Assembly (NCBI GenBank): GCA_022750455.1
Contig: JAKIVR010000006.1
Coordinates: 1-60,850 of the forward strand
Direction of reading: 5' to 3'
Source of the DNA: Thermoplasmata archaeon
GTDB lineage: Archaea; Thermoplasmatota; Thermoplasmata; Lutacidiplasmatales; UBA184
Length of the DNA: 60,850 nt
The notes below the pieces were generated by a model. The model searched no databases. It worked only from the letters and a program-made list of their open reading frames with translations, and was not told the origin of the DNA. The first letter of the stretch is position 1. Every line of letters begins with the position of its first letter. The position numbers and the translations under genes were made by a program. Positions 1 to 8,614 of the stretch are shown here, piece after piece.

Positions 1-731
1 ACGTTCGCGGGAGAGAGGATGCTCACATTCGCGGACCCGTGGTTCGCGACGTAGATGTCCGAGTCCGCCGGGTCGTACTGGAGCGCGGCGGGATTCGACC
101 CCACCTCGACCGTCGTGACCACGGCGTTCGTGGGTCCGATCACGGTGATCGAATTGGACCCGGAGTTCGCCACGTACATCTCCTTCGAGCTCGGGCTGTA
201 CGCCAGGGCCACCGGGTCGGAGCCGACGGTCAGGTTGGCGACGACTGCGTTGGACGTATCGACCACCGTGACGGAGGCGCTGCCGGGGTTGGCCGCATAG
301 ACGTCCTGAGAGGTCGGGCTGAAGACGAGACCCCCTGGAGGCGTGCCGGACCCGGAAGGGAGGACCTGTTCGACGTGGTAGTCCGTTCCGCTCAGCGCGG
401 CGATGAACGGCGTGGCGCCCGAGGCGTACAGGAGACCGTTGGCGGGGTCGAAGACGACGGCGTTGGGCTTGTTGACTGTGAGATAGCTGACGTTGCCCAG
501 GACCGTGTGGTTGAAGGCGATGCCGACGGTCGAGAGGACCGAGAGGCCCCCCGCACCCGGCGGAGCGATCGAGTAGGCGGGCGACACGCGGGAGGGTAGC
601 CCTTCTCCCGCGGACCGAGCGGCCAGGGGGGAGTGGGCCGCCAATCCGATCGGCCCCAGCACGAGGCCCAGCACGGCGATGGTAGTCAATCCGGCGACGA
701 CCCATGCTCGGCCTGTTCGATCTGCTTTCAT
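1..731 (-). CDS. YVTN-type beta-propeller surface protein (N-terminal part, cut by window edge)
   Basis: Reading the minus strand from the ATG at 731 gives at least 243 codons without a stop, running off the left edge. The product starts MKADRTGRAW and has a hydrophobic signal or anchor segment at about residues 10-31. Repeats of about 43 residues follow, with motifs such as DVYAANPGSASVTVVD, EMYVANSGSNSITVIG and DIYVANHGSANVSIL, which are the hallmark of YVTN beta-propeller blades found in archaeal surface-layer-like proteins. It is probably exported and extracellular; the ligand is unknown. A possible TATA-like stretch (AGTTTACATC on the minus strand) lies near 777-788. The 275 nt between this start and the tRNA show no further gene. 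The C-terminus, including any anchor, is not visible. Confidence 0.82.
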   Translation of the reverse strand, partial: MKADRTGRAWVVAGLTTIAVLGLVLGPIGLAAHSPLAARSAGEGLPSRVSPAYSIAPPGAGGLSVLSTVGIAFNHTVLGNVSYLTVNKPNAVVFDPANGLLYASGATPFIAALSGTDYHVEQVLPSGSGTPPGGLVFSPTSQDVYAANPGSASVTVVDTSNAVVANLTVGSDPVALAYSPSSKEMYVANSGSNSITVIGPTNAVVTTVEVGSNPAALQYDPADSDIYVANHGSANVSILSPAN

Positions 732-1006
732 CGTTCACGTCGCGGGGTGCGACGACCGCGGACGGTGCTCCGGCAGATGTAAACTCTTCGGCGAGTGGAA
801 GGACGGGCCCTTTCGCAGCAAAGTCCGACGGAGAAAGCTCTCCCCGGAACTCAGCCGCGCCGGGAGGGAGCGTACGGGGGCGGGCGCTCGCATGCCCGGG
901 TCACCGCGGATCGCCCCGATCGACGGAGATTCCCACCGGGGCCTGGATCCCGCCAAACCGGCGACGGCCGGCCCGGGCAGCGGCCGAGACCCGAGGGGGA
1001 GGGGAG

Positions 1007-1171
1007 TGGGAGCAGGGGGATTTGAACCCCCATATGCGGGTCTCTCCGCGCGCTCCAGTCATTCGTCATAGAGCGGTGCGCACCGCTCTCCGCAGACTCA
1101 TGTCACTTCCAGGCCCTCAATTCGAGGGACTGACTGGAGCCCGCTGGTCTACCAAGTTAGCCTATGCTCCC
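1007..1171 (-). tRNA. tRNA-Trp(CCA) with a 92-nt intron
   Basis: On the minus strand, exon 1 is 1171-1134 and exon 2 is 1041-1007, giving 73 nt. The acceptor stem GGGAGCA/TGCTCCC pairs over 7 bp, the T arm is GGGGG-TTCAAAT-CCCCC, and the anticodon stem GCGGG/CCCGC encloses the loop CTCCAGA, so the anticodon is CCA. The 3' CCA is not encoded. The exons join at the canonical archaeal 37/38 position: CTCC (loop) can pair with GGAG at the intron 3' end, leaving two three-base bulges AG^T and AG^A, a bulge-helix-bulge substrate for the splicing endonuclease. The D arm is the weakest part of the fold. Confidence 0.88.
1042..1133 (-). ncRNA. tRNA-Trp intron, possible box C/D-like guide
   Basis: The 92-nt intron contains two hairpins: CCCTC/GAGGG around a GAATT loop, and the fully self-complementary AGAGCGGTGC/GCACCGCTCT. 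It also has a box C match ATGACGA (1063-1069), followed by TGACTGGAGC (1052-1061), which is exactly complementary to ten nt spanning the anticodon loop and the 5' splice junction. In many Euryarchaeota the tRNA-Trp intron is a box C/D guide that directs 2'-O-methylation in its own tRNA. No CUGA D box is present at the expected spacing, and position 39 is C, not U, so guide function is uncertain. Confidence 0.5.
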
Positions 1172-1277
1172 TCCAACGAAGGGGGGGACCGAACCCCAAG
1201 ATAGCTTTGCCGATGCGAACGGGACGATGCGACCTCCTCGACTTTCGCGGACGCCAACGCCCCGAAATCGGCGCAAC

Positions 1278-1285
1278 CTTTATCA
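1278..1285 (+). promoter_or_regulatory. TATA-like box of the btuF-type gene
   Basis: CTTTATCA lies 25-32 nt before the ATG at 1310, in otherwise GC-rich DNA. This spacing fits TBP-dependent transcription of a leaderless mRNA. Confidence 0.55.
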
Positions 1286-1309
1286 TCAATCCTGTTTGCC
1301 TAAAATCCA

Positions 1310-2338
1310 ATGTCGTTGAATGACGTGACCCCCCCGCCGAGCCCCCCCGCTCCCGCCTCGCCCGGTCGGAGCGTCCCGCTCACCTGGGTCGTCGTAGGCA
1401 TCCTCGTCGTCGCCGGCGCGGCGATCGTTGGGACCGCGGCGATCCTCGGCCGGTCCTCCTCCTCCCCCGGGGCCGTTACGGTGACCGACGATCTCGGTCG
1501 GACGGTCAGCTCCCCGTACGATCCCGCGCGGGTGGTCGTTCTCGGCCCCAGCATCATGGACGACATGTACCGGCTCGGACTTCGCAACCGCGTCGTCGGC
1601 GTCGACTGCTACACTCCGATCGGAGGCGGCCTCTCGGCCGACTACTCCTCCGACCAGGTCGCGTTGTGGACCCTCTCGGGCTCGATGTGCGTCCAGATCG
1701 GACCGAGCTTTGATTTCGAGTCGCTCCTGAATGCGACCCCCCAGCTCGTCCTCGCGTCGACCATCGTCTCCCAATCGTCGGTGGAATCGATCAGCACCAC
1801 GTACCACATCCCGGTGGTGATGCTGCAACCCCCCACGCTGAGCGGCGTGCTCGTCGATCTCACGCTCCTCGGGACGATCTTCGGCGTCGCCCCGGCGGCC
1901 GCTGCCTTGAACGCCCAGCTGTCGACGGAGCTCGCCAACGCTTCGGCGATCCAACAGACGTTGTACAGCTTCCCCACCGTCCTCGTGACGTACGATACGG
2001 ACTTGAACGGGTACTGGACGTTCGGCCCGGGTACCTTTGGGGAGTCGCTCATCGAACTGGCCGGAGGGGCGAACGTCAACGGGGCGAACTCTACGTTCCC
2101 CTACCCGGAGCTCTCCGGCGAGCAGGTTCTCGTGGCGAATCCCCAATACATCATCGTCGGCACGGGCTTCGGACTCAATGTGTCGAGCTACTCGGGCGCT
2201 CCGTTCTGGACCCATCTCGGGGCCGTCCAGAACGGGAACGTCACGGGGATGGACTCGAATTGGATGACCGAGCCGGATCCGACGATGATCTTGCAAGGGC
2301 TGCCGGCCATGATCGCGATCTTGCATCCGACCACCTGA
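1310..2338 (+). CDS. ABC importer substrate-binding protein, BtuF/FhuD type
   Basis: 342 aa. A Pro-rich cytoplasmic N-terminus is followed by one membrane segment (about residues 22-46) and an extracellular binding domain of the helical-backbone TroA/BtuF class. That domain begins VTVTDDLGRTVSSPYDPARV, the usual opening of the family, and contains a typical helical backbone and a second lobe (LVTYDTDLNGYWTFGPGTF). It should capture corrinoid, haem or a ferric chelate outside the cell and hand it to the permease encoded 9 nt downstream. The start is the ATG placed about 30 nt from a TATA-like box. The BtuCD order and ATPase type favour a cobalamin, haem or siderophore substrate; the sequence does not tell which. 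Confidence 0.85.
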   Translation: MSLNDVTPPPSPPAPASPGRSVPLTWVVVGILVVAGAAIVGTAAILGRSSSSPGAVTVTDDLGRTVSSPYDPARVVVLGPSIMDDMYRLGLRNRVVGVDCYTPIGGGLSADYSSDQVALWTLSGSMCVQIGPSFDFESLLNATPQLVLASTIVSQSSVESISTTYHIPVVMLQPPTLSGVLVDLTLLGTIFGVAPAAAALNAQLSTELANASAIQQTLYSFPTVLVTYDTDLNGYWTFGPGTFGESLIELAGGANVNGANSTFPYPELSGEQVLVANPQYIIVGTGFGLNVSSYSGAPFWTHLGAVQNGNVTGMDSNWMTEPDPTMILQGLPAMIAILHPTT

Positions 2339-2347
2339 TAGGCCGCC

Positions 2348-3484
2348 GTGCCCAACGTCCGGCCGGTGGCTGCGACCCCCACGGCTCAACCGCCACGATC
2401 CGGAACTGTCCCGACGACGCGTCGCCGCCGGACGATAACGCTCCTCGTCCTCGCGCTCGTCGCCCTCGGTCTGTTTCTCGTGTCGCCGTTCCTCGGCACG
2501 GTATCGATCCCGTTCGAGACGGTCCTGCGCATCACGCTGGAGAAGATCTCCGGAGGCGCCCTGTTCCCCCAGCCGTGCACCGGGTCCTCCGGTCCATCGT
2601 CCACCCTCTGCCAGGCGTACCAGCTGATCATCTGGGATGAGCGGCTCCCCGAGATCCTTCTCGCGGTCCTGGCGGGAGCCGCCCTGGGGATGTCGGGGGG
2701 AGCCCTCCAAGGTCTCTTTCGGAACCCGCTCGCGGATCCGTTCCTCCTCGGGCTCTCGAGCGGAGGGACCCTCGGCGCGTCCGCTGTGTTCGTCTTCGGA
2801 GTCGGACAGTCCGAGGCGTACCTCGCCCTCCCGATCTTCGCGTTCCTCGGGGCGATCGGGACGGGCCTTCTCATCCTGGGGATGGCGAGCACCCGGTACG
2901 GCTCGGTGGAGACGCTCCTTCTGACGGGGGTGGCCATCGCCAACATCCTCGGTGCGGCGCTCGCGCTGGTCCTTTTGTACAATCCGACGGCCTCCATCCA
3001 AGTCAGCTTTTGGCTCCTGGGAGGGCTCGGGCAGGGCACGTGGTCGACGGACGGCATCGTGTTCGGGGTGCTCCTGATCGGAGGCACCTTGCTCGCCGTC
3101 CATGGACCGGAGCTGAACCTCATCCAGCTCGGCAACGATGTCGCCCAGAGCGCCGGGGTCGATCCTCGACAGATCCGGATCCGCGTCCTCCTCCTGACCT
3201 CCGTCCTCACCGCCGTCGCAGTCGCCTTCACCGGCGTCATCGGCTTCGTGGGACTCGTCGCTCCCCACGTGGTCCGCCGGGTGGTGGGCTCGGACTACCG
3301 CTGGGTGTTGCCGGGCTCGGCGATCGTGGGGGCGCTCTTCCTTCTCAGCGCACGGGACGTCTCCCTCCTGATCTTCCCGAGCTCTGTCCTGCCGATCGGG
3401 ATATTCACCGCGTTCGCCGGAGCTCCGTTCTTCCTCTACCTACTGTACCGCCAGCGGAATCGGACCACCATGGGAGGCTCTTGA
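2348..3484 (+). CDS. FecCD/BtuC-family ABC permease
   Basis: 378 aa from a GTG start 9 nt after the binding-protein stop. It is a polytopic membrane protein with about ten hydrophobic segments. It carries family landmarks: LPEILLAVLAGAALGMSGGALQG with FRNPLADPFLLGLSSGG (cytoplasmic ATPase-contact region) and TGVIGFVGLVAPHVVRRVVG near the C-terminus. It forms the membrane channel of a vitamin B12/haem/iron-chelate importer with the flanking binding protein and ATPase. Its TGA shares a base with the ATG of the ATPase gene, implying translational coupling. The N-terminal 30 residues are variable, so the GTG is the best but not a proven start. Confidence 0.88.
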   Translation: MPNVRPVAATPTAQPPRSGTVPTTRRRRTITLLVLALVALGLFLVSPFLGTVSIPFETVLRITLEKISGGALFPQPCTGSSGPSSTLCQAYQLIIWDERLPEILLAVLAGAALGMSGGALQGLFRNPLADPFLLGLSSGGTLGASAVFVFGVGQSEAYLALPIFAFLGAIGTGLLILGMASTRYGSVETLLLTGVAIANILGAALALVLLYNPTASIQVSFWLLGGLGQGTWSTDGIVFGVLLIGGTLLAVHGPELNLIQLGNDVAQSAGVDPRQIRIRVLLLTSVLTAVAVAFTGVIGFVGLVAPHVVRRVVGSDYRWVLPGSAIVGALFLLSARDVSLLIFPSSVLPIGIFTAFAGAPFFLYLLYRQRNRTTMGGS

Positions 3485-4815
3485 TGACCCACCCCTCCGC
3501 CGCCCCGGCCGTCCGGCTGCGAAACATCACCGTCCGGTACGGCGCCCGGACCGCGCTCCATGAGGTCTCGCTGAACGTGATCCCCGGAGAGTTCGTCGCC
3601 CTCGCCGGACCCAACGGCTCCGGCAAGACGACCCTCATCCGATCCGTGCTCGGGTTCCTGGAGCCGTCGGAGGGGTCGATCGAACTGTTCGGTCGACCAC
3701 TGTCGGGACTGTCGGTCCGGGATCGGGCACGGCAGGTCGCGTGGGTCCCTCAGGAAGAGGCGCCGCGGGACAACGTCCCGCTCGAGGAGTACATCCTGTA
3801 CGGCCGGTACCCATTCCACCGGGCCCTCGAAGGGGAGACGACCGAGGACCGACGGATCGCCCGCGACCTCCTCCGGGCGCTCGACCTGGAGGACCGGGCG
3901 GCGGACGGGATCCTCTCCCTGAGCGGGGGGGAGCGGCAACGGGCGGTGCTCGGCCGGGCGCTGGCGCAATCCGCGCCCCTCCTGCTCTTGGACGAACCGA
4001 CCTCCCACCTCGATATCGGCCATCAGCTCGATCTCCTCTCGCGGGTCCGCGAGCTCGCCCACCGCGACGGCGTTACCGTCATCGCCGCGTTGCACGACCT
4101 GAACCTCGCCGCCCAGTTCGCGGACCGGATCGTGGTCCTCTCCCGCGGGCGTTGCCACGCCGATGGCCCTCCCTCGAAGATCCTGACGGAGGCGCTCCTC
4201 GCCCACGTGTGGGGAGTGATCGCGGAGCGACGCATCGAACCGCGAACGGGGCGACCGTATCTGATCCCGCGGAGGCTCCTTGCCGAGAGTTCGACGGCGG
4301 TCGGGACCGATGCATTCGGTCCGATCCACGTGGTCGGCGGAGGCGGCGCGGCCAGCCCGTACCTTCGGGCCCTCGTGGACGAGGGGTTCGAGGTCAGCGC
4401 CGGCATCCTCCACCTGCTCGACTCCGACGCCGAGACCGCCGAGGCTCTGGGGATCCCCGCGACCGTCGAGGTTCCGTTCGCTCCGATCAGCCCGGCCGTG
4501 CGCGAGCGCCATCGCGCGCTCCTCTCCCAGGCGCGGGCCATCGTGGTCACCCCGTTCGCCGTCGGCCCCTCGAACCTCGCCAACCTCGAAGATCTCGGCG
4601 CCCGGTCGGCGCATGTCCCGATCTTCCTCGTGACCGGACCCTCGATCGAGACGCGCGACTTCACCCAAGGGGTGGCGACCCGCCTGGTCCGCGAGTTGGA
4701 GGCGGGCGGCGCCCGTTCCGTGGGCGGGATCGAGGAGTTGTTGCGCGAGTTACGTGCGTTGGCGGCGAGAGCGGTTCCGGCCGGAGCGGCGGGCCCGGAC
4801 CGAGGCGCCCCCTAG
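3484..4815 (+). CDS. BtuD-type ABC ATPase with an extra C-terminal domain
   Basis: 443 aa. Residues about 1-260 form a complete ABC ATPase: Walker A GPNGSGKTT, signature LSGGERQRA, Walker B LLLLDEPTSHLD and a switch His in AALHDLN. Residues about 275-440 form an additional domain starting GPIHVVGGGGAASPYLRAL, with an alpha/beta pattern and repeated references to ligand-pocket-like loops. Similar extensions occur in some archaeal cobalamin-importer ATPases, as far as I recall; their role is unclear. The gene is the last of the three-gene importer operon. Its 3' end overlaps the convergent regulator gene by 66 nt. Confidence 0.87.
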   Translation: MTHPSAAPAVRLRNITVRYGARTALHEVSLNVIPGEFVALAGPNGSGKTTLIRSVLGFLEPSEGSIELFGRPLSGLSVRDRARQVAWVPQEEAPRDNVPLEEYILYGRYPFHRALEGETTEDRRIARDLLRALDLEDRAADGILSLSGGERQRAVLGRALAQSAPLLLLDEPTSHLDIGHQLDLLSRVRELAHRDGVTVIAALHDLNLAAQFADRIVVLSRGRCHADGPPSKILTEALLAHVWGVIAERRIEPRTGRPYLIPRRLLAESSTAVGTDAFGPIHVVGGGGAASPYLRALVDEGFEVSAGILHLLDSDAETAEALGIPATVEVPFAPISPAVRERHRALLSQARAIVVTPFAVGPSNLANLEDLGARSAHVPIFLVTGPSIETRDFTQGVATRLVRELEAGGARSVGGIEELLRELRALAARAVPAGAAGPDRGAP

Positions 4816-5619
4816 CGGCGCGACTTCGAGGGGGGGCGGATGGGTCCCGCTGTAGGCGGCCAGCAGTCTCGGCAGGTCCCGGTCGAGGACGATCACGGTG
4901 CTCGAGACTCCGACCTGGGAGGCCTCGCGGGTCGCACTGGTCACCCCGAACCGTACGAGCTCCCGATTGGTCACCGCCTTCGCCGCATGATACGCTTCGA
5001 GACCTTGCGTGGCGACGAGCCCGGGCTCTCCTTCGATCGCCCGCGCGAGCTTCCGGGCCATCGGGGGAGCTCCGAGATCGGCCTCGGTGATGGTACGGAT
5101 CCGGATCGGAGCCGGGGCGATGGGGACGATCCCCTCGAGGTCGCTCACCTGGACTAACGCCCCGGCCTTCGAGCCTCTCTCGACCCGACCCCGGGATCCA
5201 CCGCCGGGTCCGGGTCGCGCGACCAAGATCCCATCGACGAGCTCCAAGTTCACGATGATTCCCGGGGCCAAGTCGACGGCCGCCACCGCCCGGGTGCTCC
5301 GGACGATGTCCAACCGTTCGCGTCGGCGGGCCGTCTCCTCCTCGATCGACGTCAGGAGCGCGTGCAACCAGGCGCTGCCGGCGATGGTGGGGCGGTACTG
5401 ACCGTCCCGGAACTGCACGAGGCCCCGGGCCCGGAGCTGGCGGAACATGTGGCTGACCGCCTGGACCGTCAAACCCAACCGGTCGGCGACCGGACGCAGC
5501 CGGTAGACCGCCTCGGTCTCACATTCGTACAAGAACAGCAACTCGGAGACCGCGCCGCTGCGGCGCAGCCCCGCGAACCCCGGGGCCGAACGGTCCCTCG
5601 GCACGCTCGCGTCGACCAC
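4750..5619 (-). CDS. Winged-helix transcriptional regulator, archaeal type
   Basis: 289 aa from a GTG start. A winged-helix domain occupies about residues 20-90 (VADRLGLTVQAVSHMFRQLR recognition region, then a wing ending RPTIAGSAWLHALL). A long ligand- or effector-like region follows with beta-rich and mixed segments. Archaeal regulators of this layout are common but poorly characterised. It lies 43 nt downstream of uvrB in the same direction and converges on the ABC importer operon, overlapping its last gene by 66 nt. It could therefore control the importer or be co-transcribed with larE-uvrB; the sequence does not decide. The extreme C-terminus is Arg-rich and lies within the overlap. Confidence 0.68.
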   Translation of the reverse strand: MVDASVPRDRSAPGFAGLRRSGAVSELLFLYECETEAVYRLRPVADRLGLTVQAVSHMFRQLRARGLVQFRDGQYRPTIAGSAWLHALLTSIEEETARRRERLDIVRSTRAVAAVDLAPGIIVNLELVDGILVARPGPGGGSRGRVERGSKAGALVQVSDLEGIVPIAPAPIRIRTITEADLGAPPMARKLARAIEGEPGLVATQGLEAYHAAKAVTNRELVRFGVTSATREASQVGVSSTVIVLDRDLPRLLAAYSGTHPPPLEVAPLGGASVRARRSGRNRSRRQRT

Positions 5620-5662
5620 GTCCCGCCGGAAGGAGCTCGGACTATAGGCGCATCGGGCGAGG

Positions 5663-7681
5663 CTACGGGGCGGCCGCCGCCGGGCGACGCCGGGGCCGGC
5701 GGTCCTCCTCCAGCGAGCGCAGCCGATCGCGGATGCGCGCGGCCTCCTCGAACTCGAGGCGCTCGGACGCGAGTCGCATGTCCTCCTCCAAGTTCGCGCG
5801 CAGGAGCTTCCACTCGCTGGTCCCTACGTCGGGCATCGCGGAGGCCTCCGCGCTTTCGGACTCCCCGAGGAGGTTTCGGATCTCCTTCCGGATCGTCTCG
5901 GGGACGATTCCGTGGGTCCGGTTGTACGACAGCTGCTTCTTGCGCCGTCGGGCCATCTCATCGATTGCCCGCTGCATGGAGCCCGTCATCCGGTCCGCGT
6001 ACAGCAGGACCTTCCCCTCGAGGTTCCGGGACGCTCGCCCGGCGGTCTGGATGAGCGACGTCTCGCTGCGGAGGTACCCCTCCTTGTCGGCGTCGAGGAT
6101 CGCCACCAGCGAGACCTCGGGCAGGTCGAGCCCCTCCCGGAGGAGGTTGATCCCCACGAGCACGTCGAACCGGCCAAGCCGGAGGTCCCGGAGGATCTCG
6201 ATGCGCTTGAGCGTCTCAATGTCCGAGTGGAGGTAACGGACCTTCAGCCCCTGCTGGGCGAGATACGTGGAGAGGTCCTCGGCGGTCCGCTTGGTGAGCG
6301 TGATCACGAGGGAGCGATTACCGCGCTCGACACCGGCCTTGATCTCGGCGAGCACGTCGGCGATGTGACCCTGGAGCGGCCGCACCTCGATCGGAGGGTC
6401 CACGAGCCCGGTGGGGCGGATGATCTGCTCGACGATCCCCTGGCTTACCTTGCGCTCGAACGGTCCCGGGGTCGCCGAGACGAACACGGCCTGGGGGACG
6501 CGGCGGAGGAACTCCGGGAAGGTGAGAGGTCGGTTGTCCTTGCAGGAGGGAAGTCGCCAGCCGAAGTCGACGAGATTGTCCTTGCGGGCCCGGTCGCCCT
6601 TGTACATCCCGTGGAGCTGGGGCACCGCCACGTGGGATTCGTCGAGGAAGACGAGGGCGTCCTTCGGGAAGAAGTCAAGGAGGGTGTAGGGCGGTTCCCC
6701 GGCCTTCCGCCCGGAGAAGTACCGCGAATAGTTCTCGATCCCGGAGCAGTACCCGGTCTCCCGGATCATCTCGATGTCGTACTCGGTCCGGCTCTTGATC
6801 CGCTGGGATTCGACGATCTTCTTCTCCTCGTCGAATTCCCGGACACGCTCGACCTTCTCCGCATCGATCGCCTTGAGGATCGGTTCGAGCTTCTCCCGGA
6901 CGGAGATGAAGTGCGTCGCAGGGAAGATCTCGACGTGGTCGAGCGACCGGCGCTCGTCGAAGGTGACCGGCTGCAGCTCGAAGATCTCCGCGACCTGGTC
7001 CTCCTCGAGGACGATCCGGTGCAGCGTCTCGCCCGAGCCCATGACGTCGATCACCGCCCCGCGCACCCGGAACCGTCCGCGGGCGAGCTCGACATCGTTG
7101 CGGGCGTAGTGGCTCGCCACCAGTCGGGCGAGCAGCTCCTTGCGGCTGATCGTCTCGCCTTTGCGAAGCTCGACCACGCCGGAGCGGTAATCCTCGGGAG
7201 AACCGAGGCCGAAGATGCAGCTCACGGACGCGACGATCAGGACGTCGCGGCGGGTGAGCAGCGCCTGGGTGGCGCGATGTCGGAGCTTGTCGATCTCCTC
7301 GTTGATCTGCGCATCCTTCTCGATGAACAGGTCGATCTGGGGGACGTACGCCTCGGGCTGGTAGTAGTCGTAGTAGCTGACGAAGTATTCGACCGCGCTC
7401 TCGGGGAACAGCGCCCGAAACTCGCTGACGAGCTGCGCGGCGAGCGTCTTGTTCGGGGAGATCACGAGCGTCGGCCGCTGGAGCGCGGCGACGACGTGGG
7501 CCATGGTGAACGTCTTGCCCGAGCCGGTCACCCCGAGCAGCGTGGCGTAGCGCTCCCCCCGCTCGAGCCGCCGGGTGAGCTCGGCGATCGCGGCCGGTTG
7601 GTCGCCCTGGGGCTCCATCTCGGTCGAGAGGACGAACCGCGAGCCACCATCGGTCGGTGCCGGAAGGAACGACTTTCCCAT
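5663..7681 (-). CDS. uvrB: Excinuclease ABC subunit B
   Basis: 672 aa, the usual UvrB length. It begins close to the family's GDQP motif (EPQGDQPAAIAEL), followed by Walker A GVTGSGKTFTM, the beta-hairpin region VSYYDYYQPEAYVP, the helicase motif FLDESH, SATPGPFE, the motif LLREGLDLPEVSLVAILDAD with QTAGRASRN, and a C-terminal UVR domain (LEFEEAARIRDRLRSLEED). It loads at DNA lesions with UvrA and recruits UvrC for nucleotide excision repair. The ATG at 7681 has GAGAGG just upstream; an ATG at 7696, overlapping the larE stop, is the alternative. UvrABC in archaea is a bacterial-type system usually attributed to lateral transfer; uvrA and uvrC are not in this window. Confidence 0.95.
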   Translation of the reverse strand: MGKSFLPAPTDGGSRFVLSTEMEPQGDQPAAIAELTRRLERGERYATLLGVTGSGKTFTMAHVVAALQRPTLVISPNKTLAAQLVSEFRALFPESAVEYFVSYYDYYQPEAYVPQIDLFIEKDAQINEEIDKLRHRATQALLTRRDVLIVASVSCIFGLGSPEDYRSGVVELRKGETISRKELLARLVASHYARNDVELARGRFRVRGAVIDVMGSGETLHRIVLEEDQVAEIFELQPVTFDERRSLDHVEIFPATHFISVREKLEPILKAIDAEKVERVREFDEEKKIVESQRIKSRTEYDIEMIRETGYCSGIENYSRYFSGRKAGEPPYTLLDFFPKDALVFLDESHVAVPQLHGMYKGDRARKDNLVDFGWRLPSCKDNRPLTFPEFLRRVPQAVFVSATPGPFERKVSQGIVEQIIRPTGLVDPPIEVRPLQGHIADVLAEIKAGVERGNRSLVITLTKRTAEDLSTYLAQQGLKVRYLHSDIETLKRIEILRDLRLGRFDVLVGINLLREGLDLPEVSLVAILDADKEGYLRSETSLIQTAGRASRNLEGKVLLYADRMTGSMQRAIDEMARRRKKQLSYNRTHGIVPETIRKEIRNLLGESESAEASAMPDVGTSEWKLLRANLEEDMRLASERLEFEEAARIRDRLRSLEEDRRPRRRPAAAAP

Positions 7682-7688
7682 GGTCCTC

Positions 7689-8495
7689 TCACGCATCCCG
7701 GAGCGCGCCGTAGCCGCGCGGGTCCAGTCGGACCCGGGCGAATCCCAGATCGAGGAGCTCGTGTCGCACCGCCGAGGCGGTCGGCTCCGCCAACAGTCGG
7801 GCGACCTCGCCAGGATCGACCTCGACGCGCGCCCCCTCGGGGTCGATCCGGACCCGGACGCGGCGGAACCCCCGGGCCTCGAGGAGCGCTTCGGCCCGAC
7901 TCACCTGGAGAAGGGACTCGGGCGCGATCGGCGTCCCATGCTGGATGCGGGAGGCGAGGCACGCGTTCGAAGGACGGTCCCAGTTGGGGAGCCCGACCTG
8001 AGCGGCCCACCGCCGGACCTCGGCCTTGCCCCATCCCGCTTCGGCGAGCGGGTGTTGAAAGCCGGCCTCGTTCATCGCCTGCAACCCCGGGCGCTCCTCG
8101 CCGAGGTCGTCGTGATGGATCCCGTCCAAGTACTGCTCGATCCCGTGGGAGGTCCCCCATTCGAGGATCGTCCCGGACTCCATCTGCCGGCAGAAGTAGC
8201 ACCGGTCCGACGCGTTCGCTCGGTACGACCTCGAGGTGAGCGGATCCACGGGCACGGTGAGATGCCGGATCCCGATCGTACGAGCGGCCCCGGTCGCGGC
8301 CTCCTCTTCGGACAGAGAGACCGCCGGGCCCGTCAAGGTGATCGCGACGGCCCTCTCGCCGAGCGCGGCGTGGGCCAGCCACGCGACGACCGCCGAGTCG
8401 ACGCCGCCGGAGAGCGCGACCGCCGCCGCCCCTCGGCCGGCGAGCCGGGCGACGATGGCGTGAGCCGAGTCCGCGAGATCGATCGAGGCGTGCAT
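7689..8495 (-). CDS. larE: LarE-family ATP-dependent sulfur transferase
   Basis: 268 aa. The N-terminal PP-loop ATP pyrophosphatase motif is ALSGGVDSAVVAW. A CYFCR pair of cysteines lies near residue 92, and the motif SNACLASRI, which carries the Cys that LarE proteins sacrifice as sulfur donor, lies near residue 160. LarE adenylates and thiolates the pyridinium dicarboxylate precursor of the nickel-pincer cofactor of lactate racemase. No larA, larB or larC is present in the window, so the partner may be elsewhere or the sulfur acceptor may differ. The gene overlaps or abuts uvrB and is co-directional with it. Confidence 0.85.
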   Translation of the reverse strand: MHASIDLADSAHAIVARLAGRGAAAVALSGGVDSAVVAWLAHAALGERAVAITLTGPAVSLSEEEAATGAARTIGIRHLTVPVDPLTSRSYRANASDRCYFCRQMESGTILEWGTSHGIEQYLDGIHHDDLGEERPGLQAMNEAGFQHPLAEAGWGKAEVRRWAAQVGLPNWDRPSNACLASRIQHGTPIAPESLLQVSRAEALLEARGFRRVRVRIDPEGARVEVDPGEVARLLAEPTASAVRHELLDLGFARVRLDPRGYGALRDA

Positions 8496-8582
8496 GGAGG
8501 AGGAGTGGGGGCAGCCGCGGGGGGGCCTTACGGTTTGCGCGGGCGGGGGTCGAAATCGGGCGCCCGCCCCGAGCCCGAGCCG

Positions 8583-8590
8583 CTTTGTGG
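8583..8590 (+). promoter_or_regulatory. Candidate TATA-like box of lhr
   Basis: CTTTGTGG sits 25-32 nt before the ATG at 8615. The same octamer occurs 21-28 nt before the inferred polB start, which supports a weak TATA variant; neither is strongly AT-rich. Confidence 0.35.
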
Positions 8591-8614
8591 TCGGTCGGCG
8601 TCGAACGGGATCCG

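Noticed and set aside
1172-1200. A T-arm-like sequence just upstream of tRNA-Trp on the minus strand (GGGG-TTCGGTC-CCCC), suggesting a second tRNA.
   Set aside because: No D arm, anticodon stem or matching 5' acceptor strand is present in the next 100 nt; only a simple hairpin remains.
1286-3268. A 660-codon minus-strand open frame opposite the ABC importer genes.
   Set aside because: Composition is Arg/Asp/Gly-rich without motifs, and the plus-strand proteins are clearly recognised.
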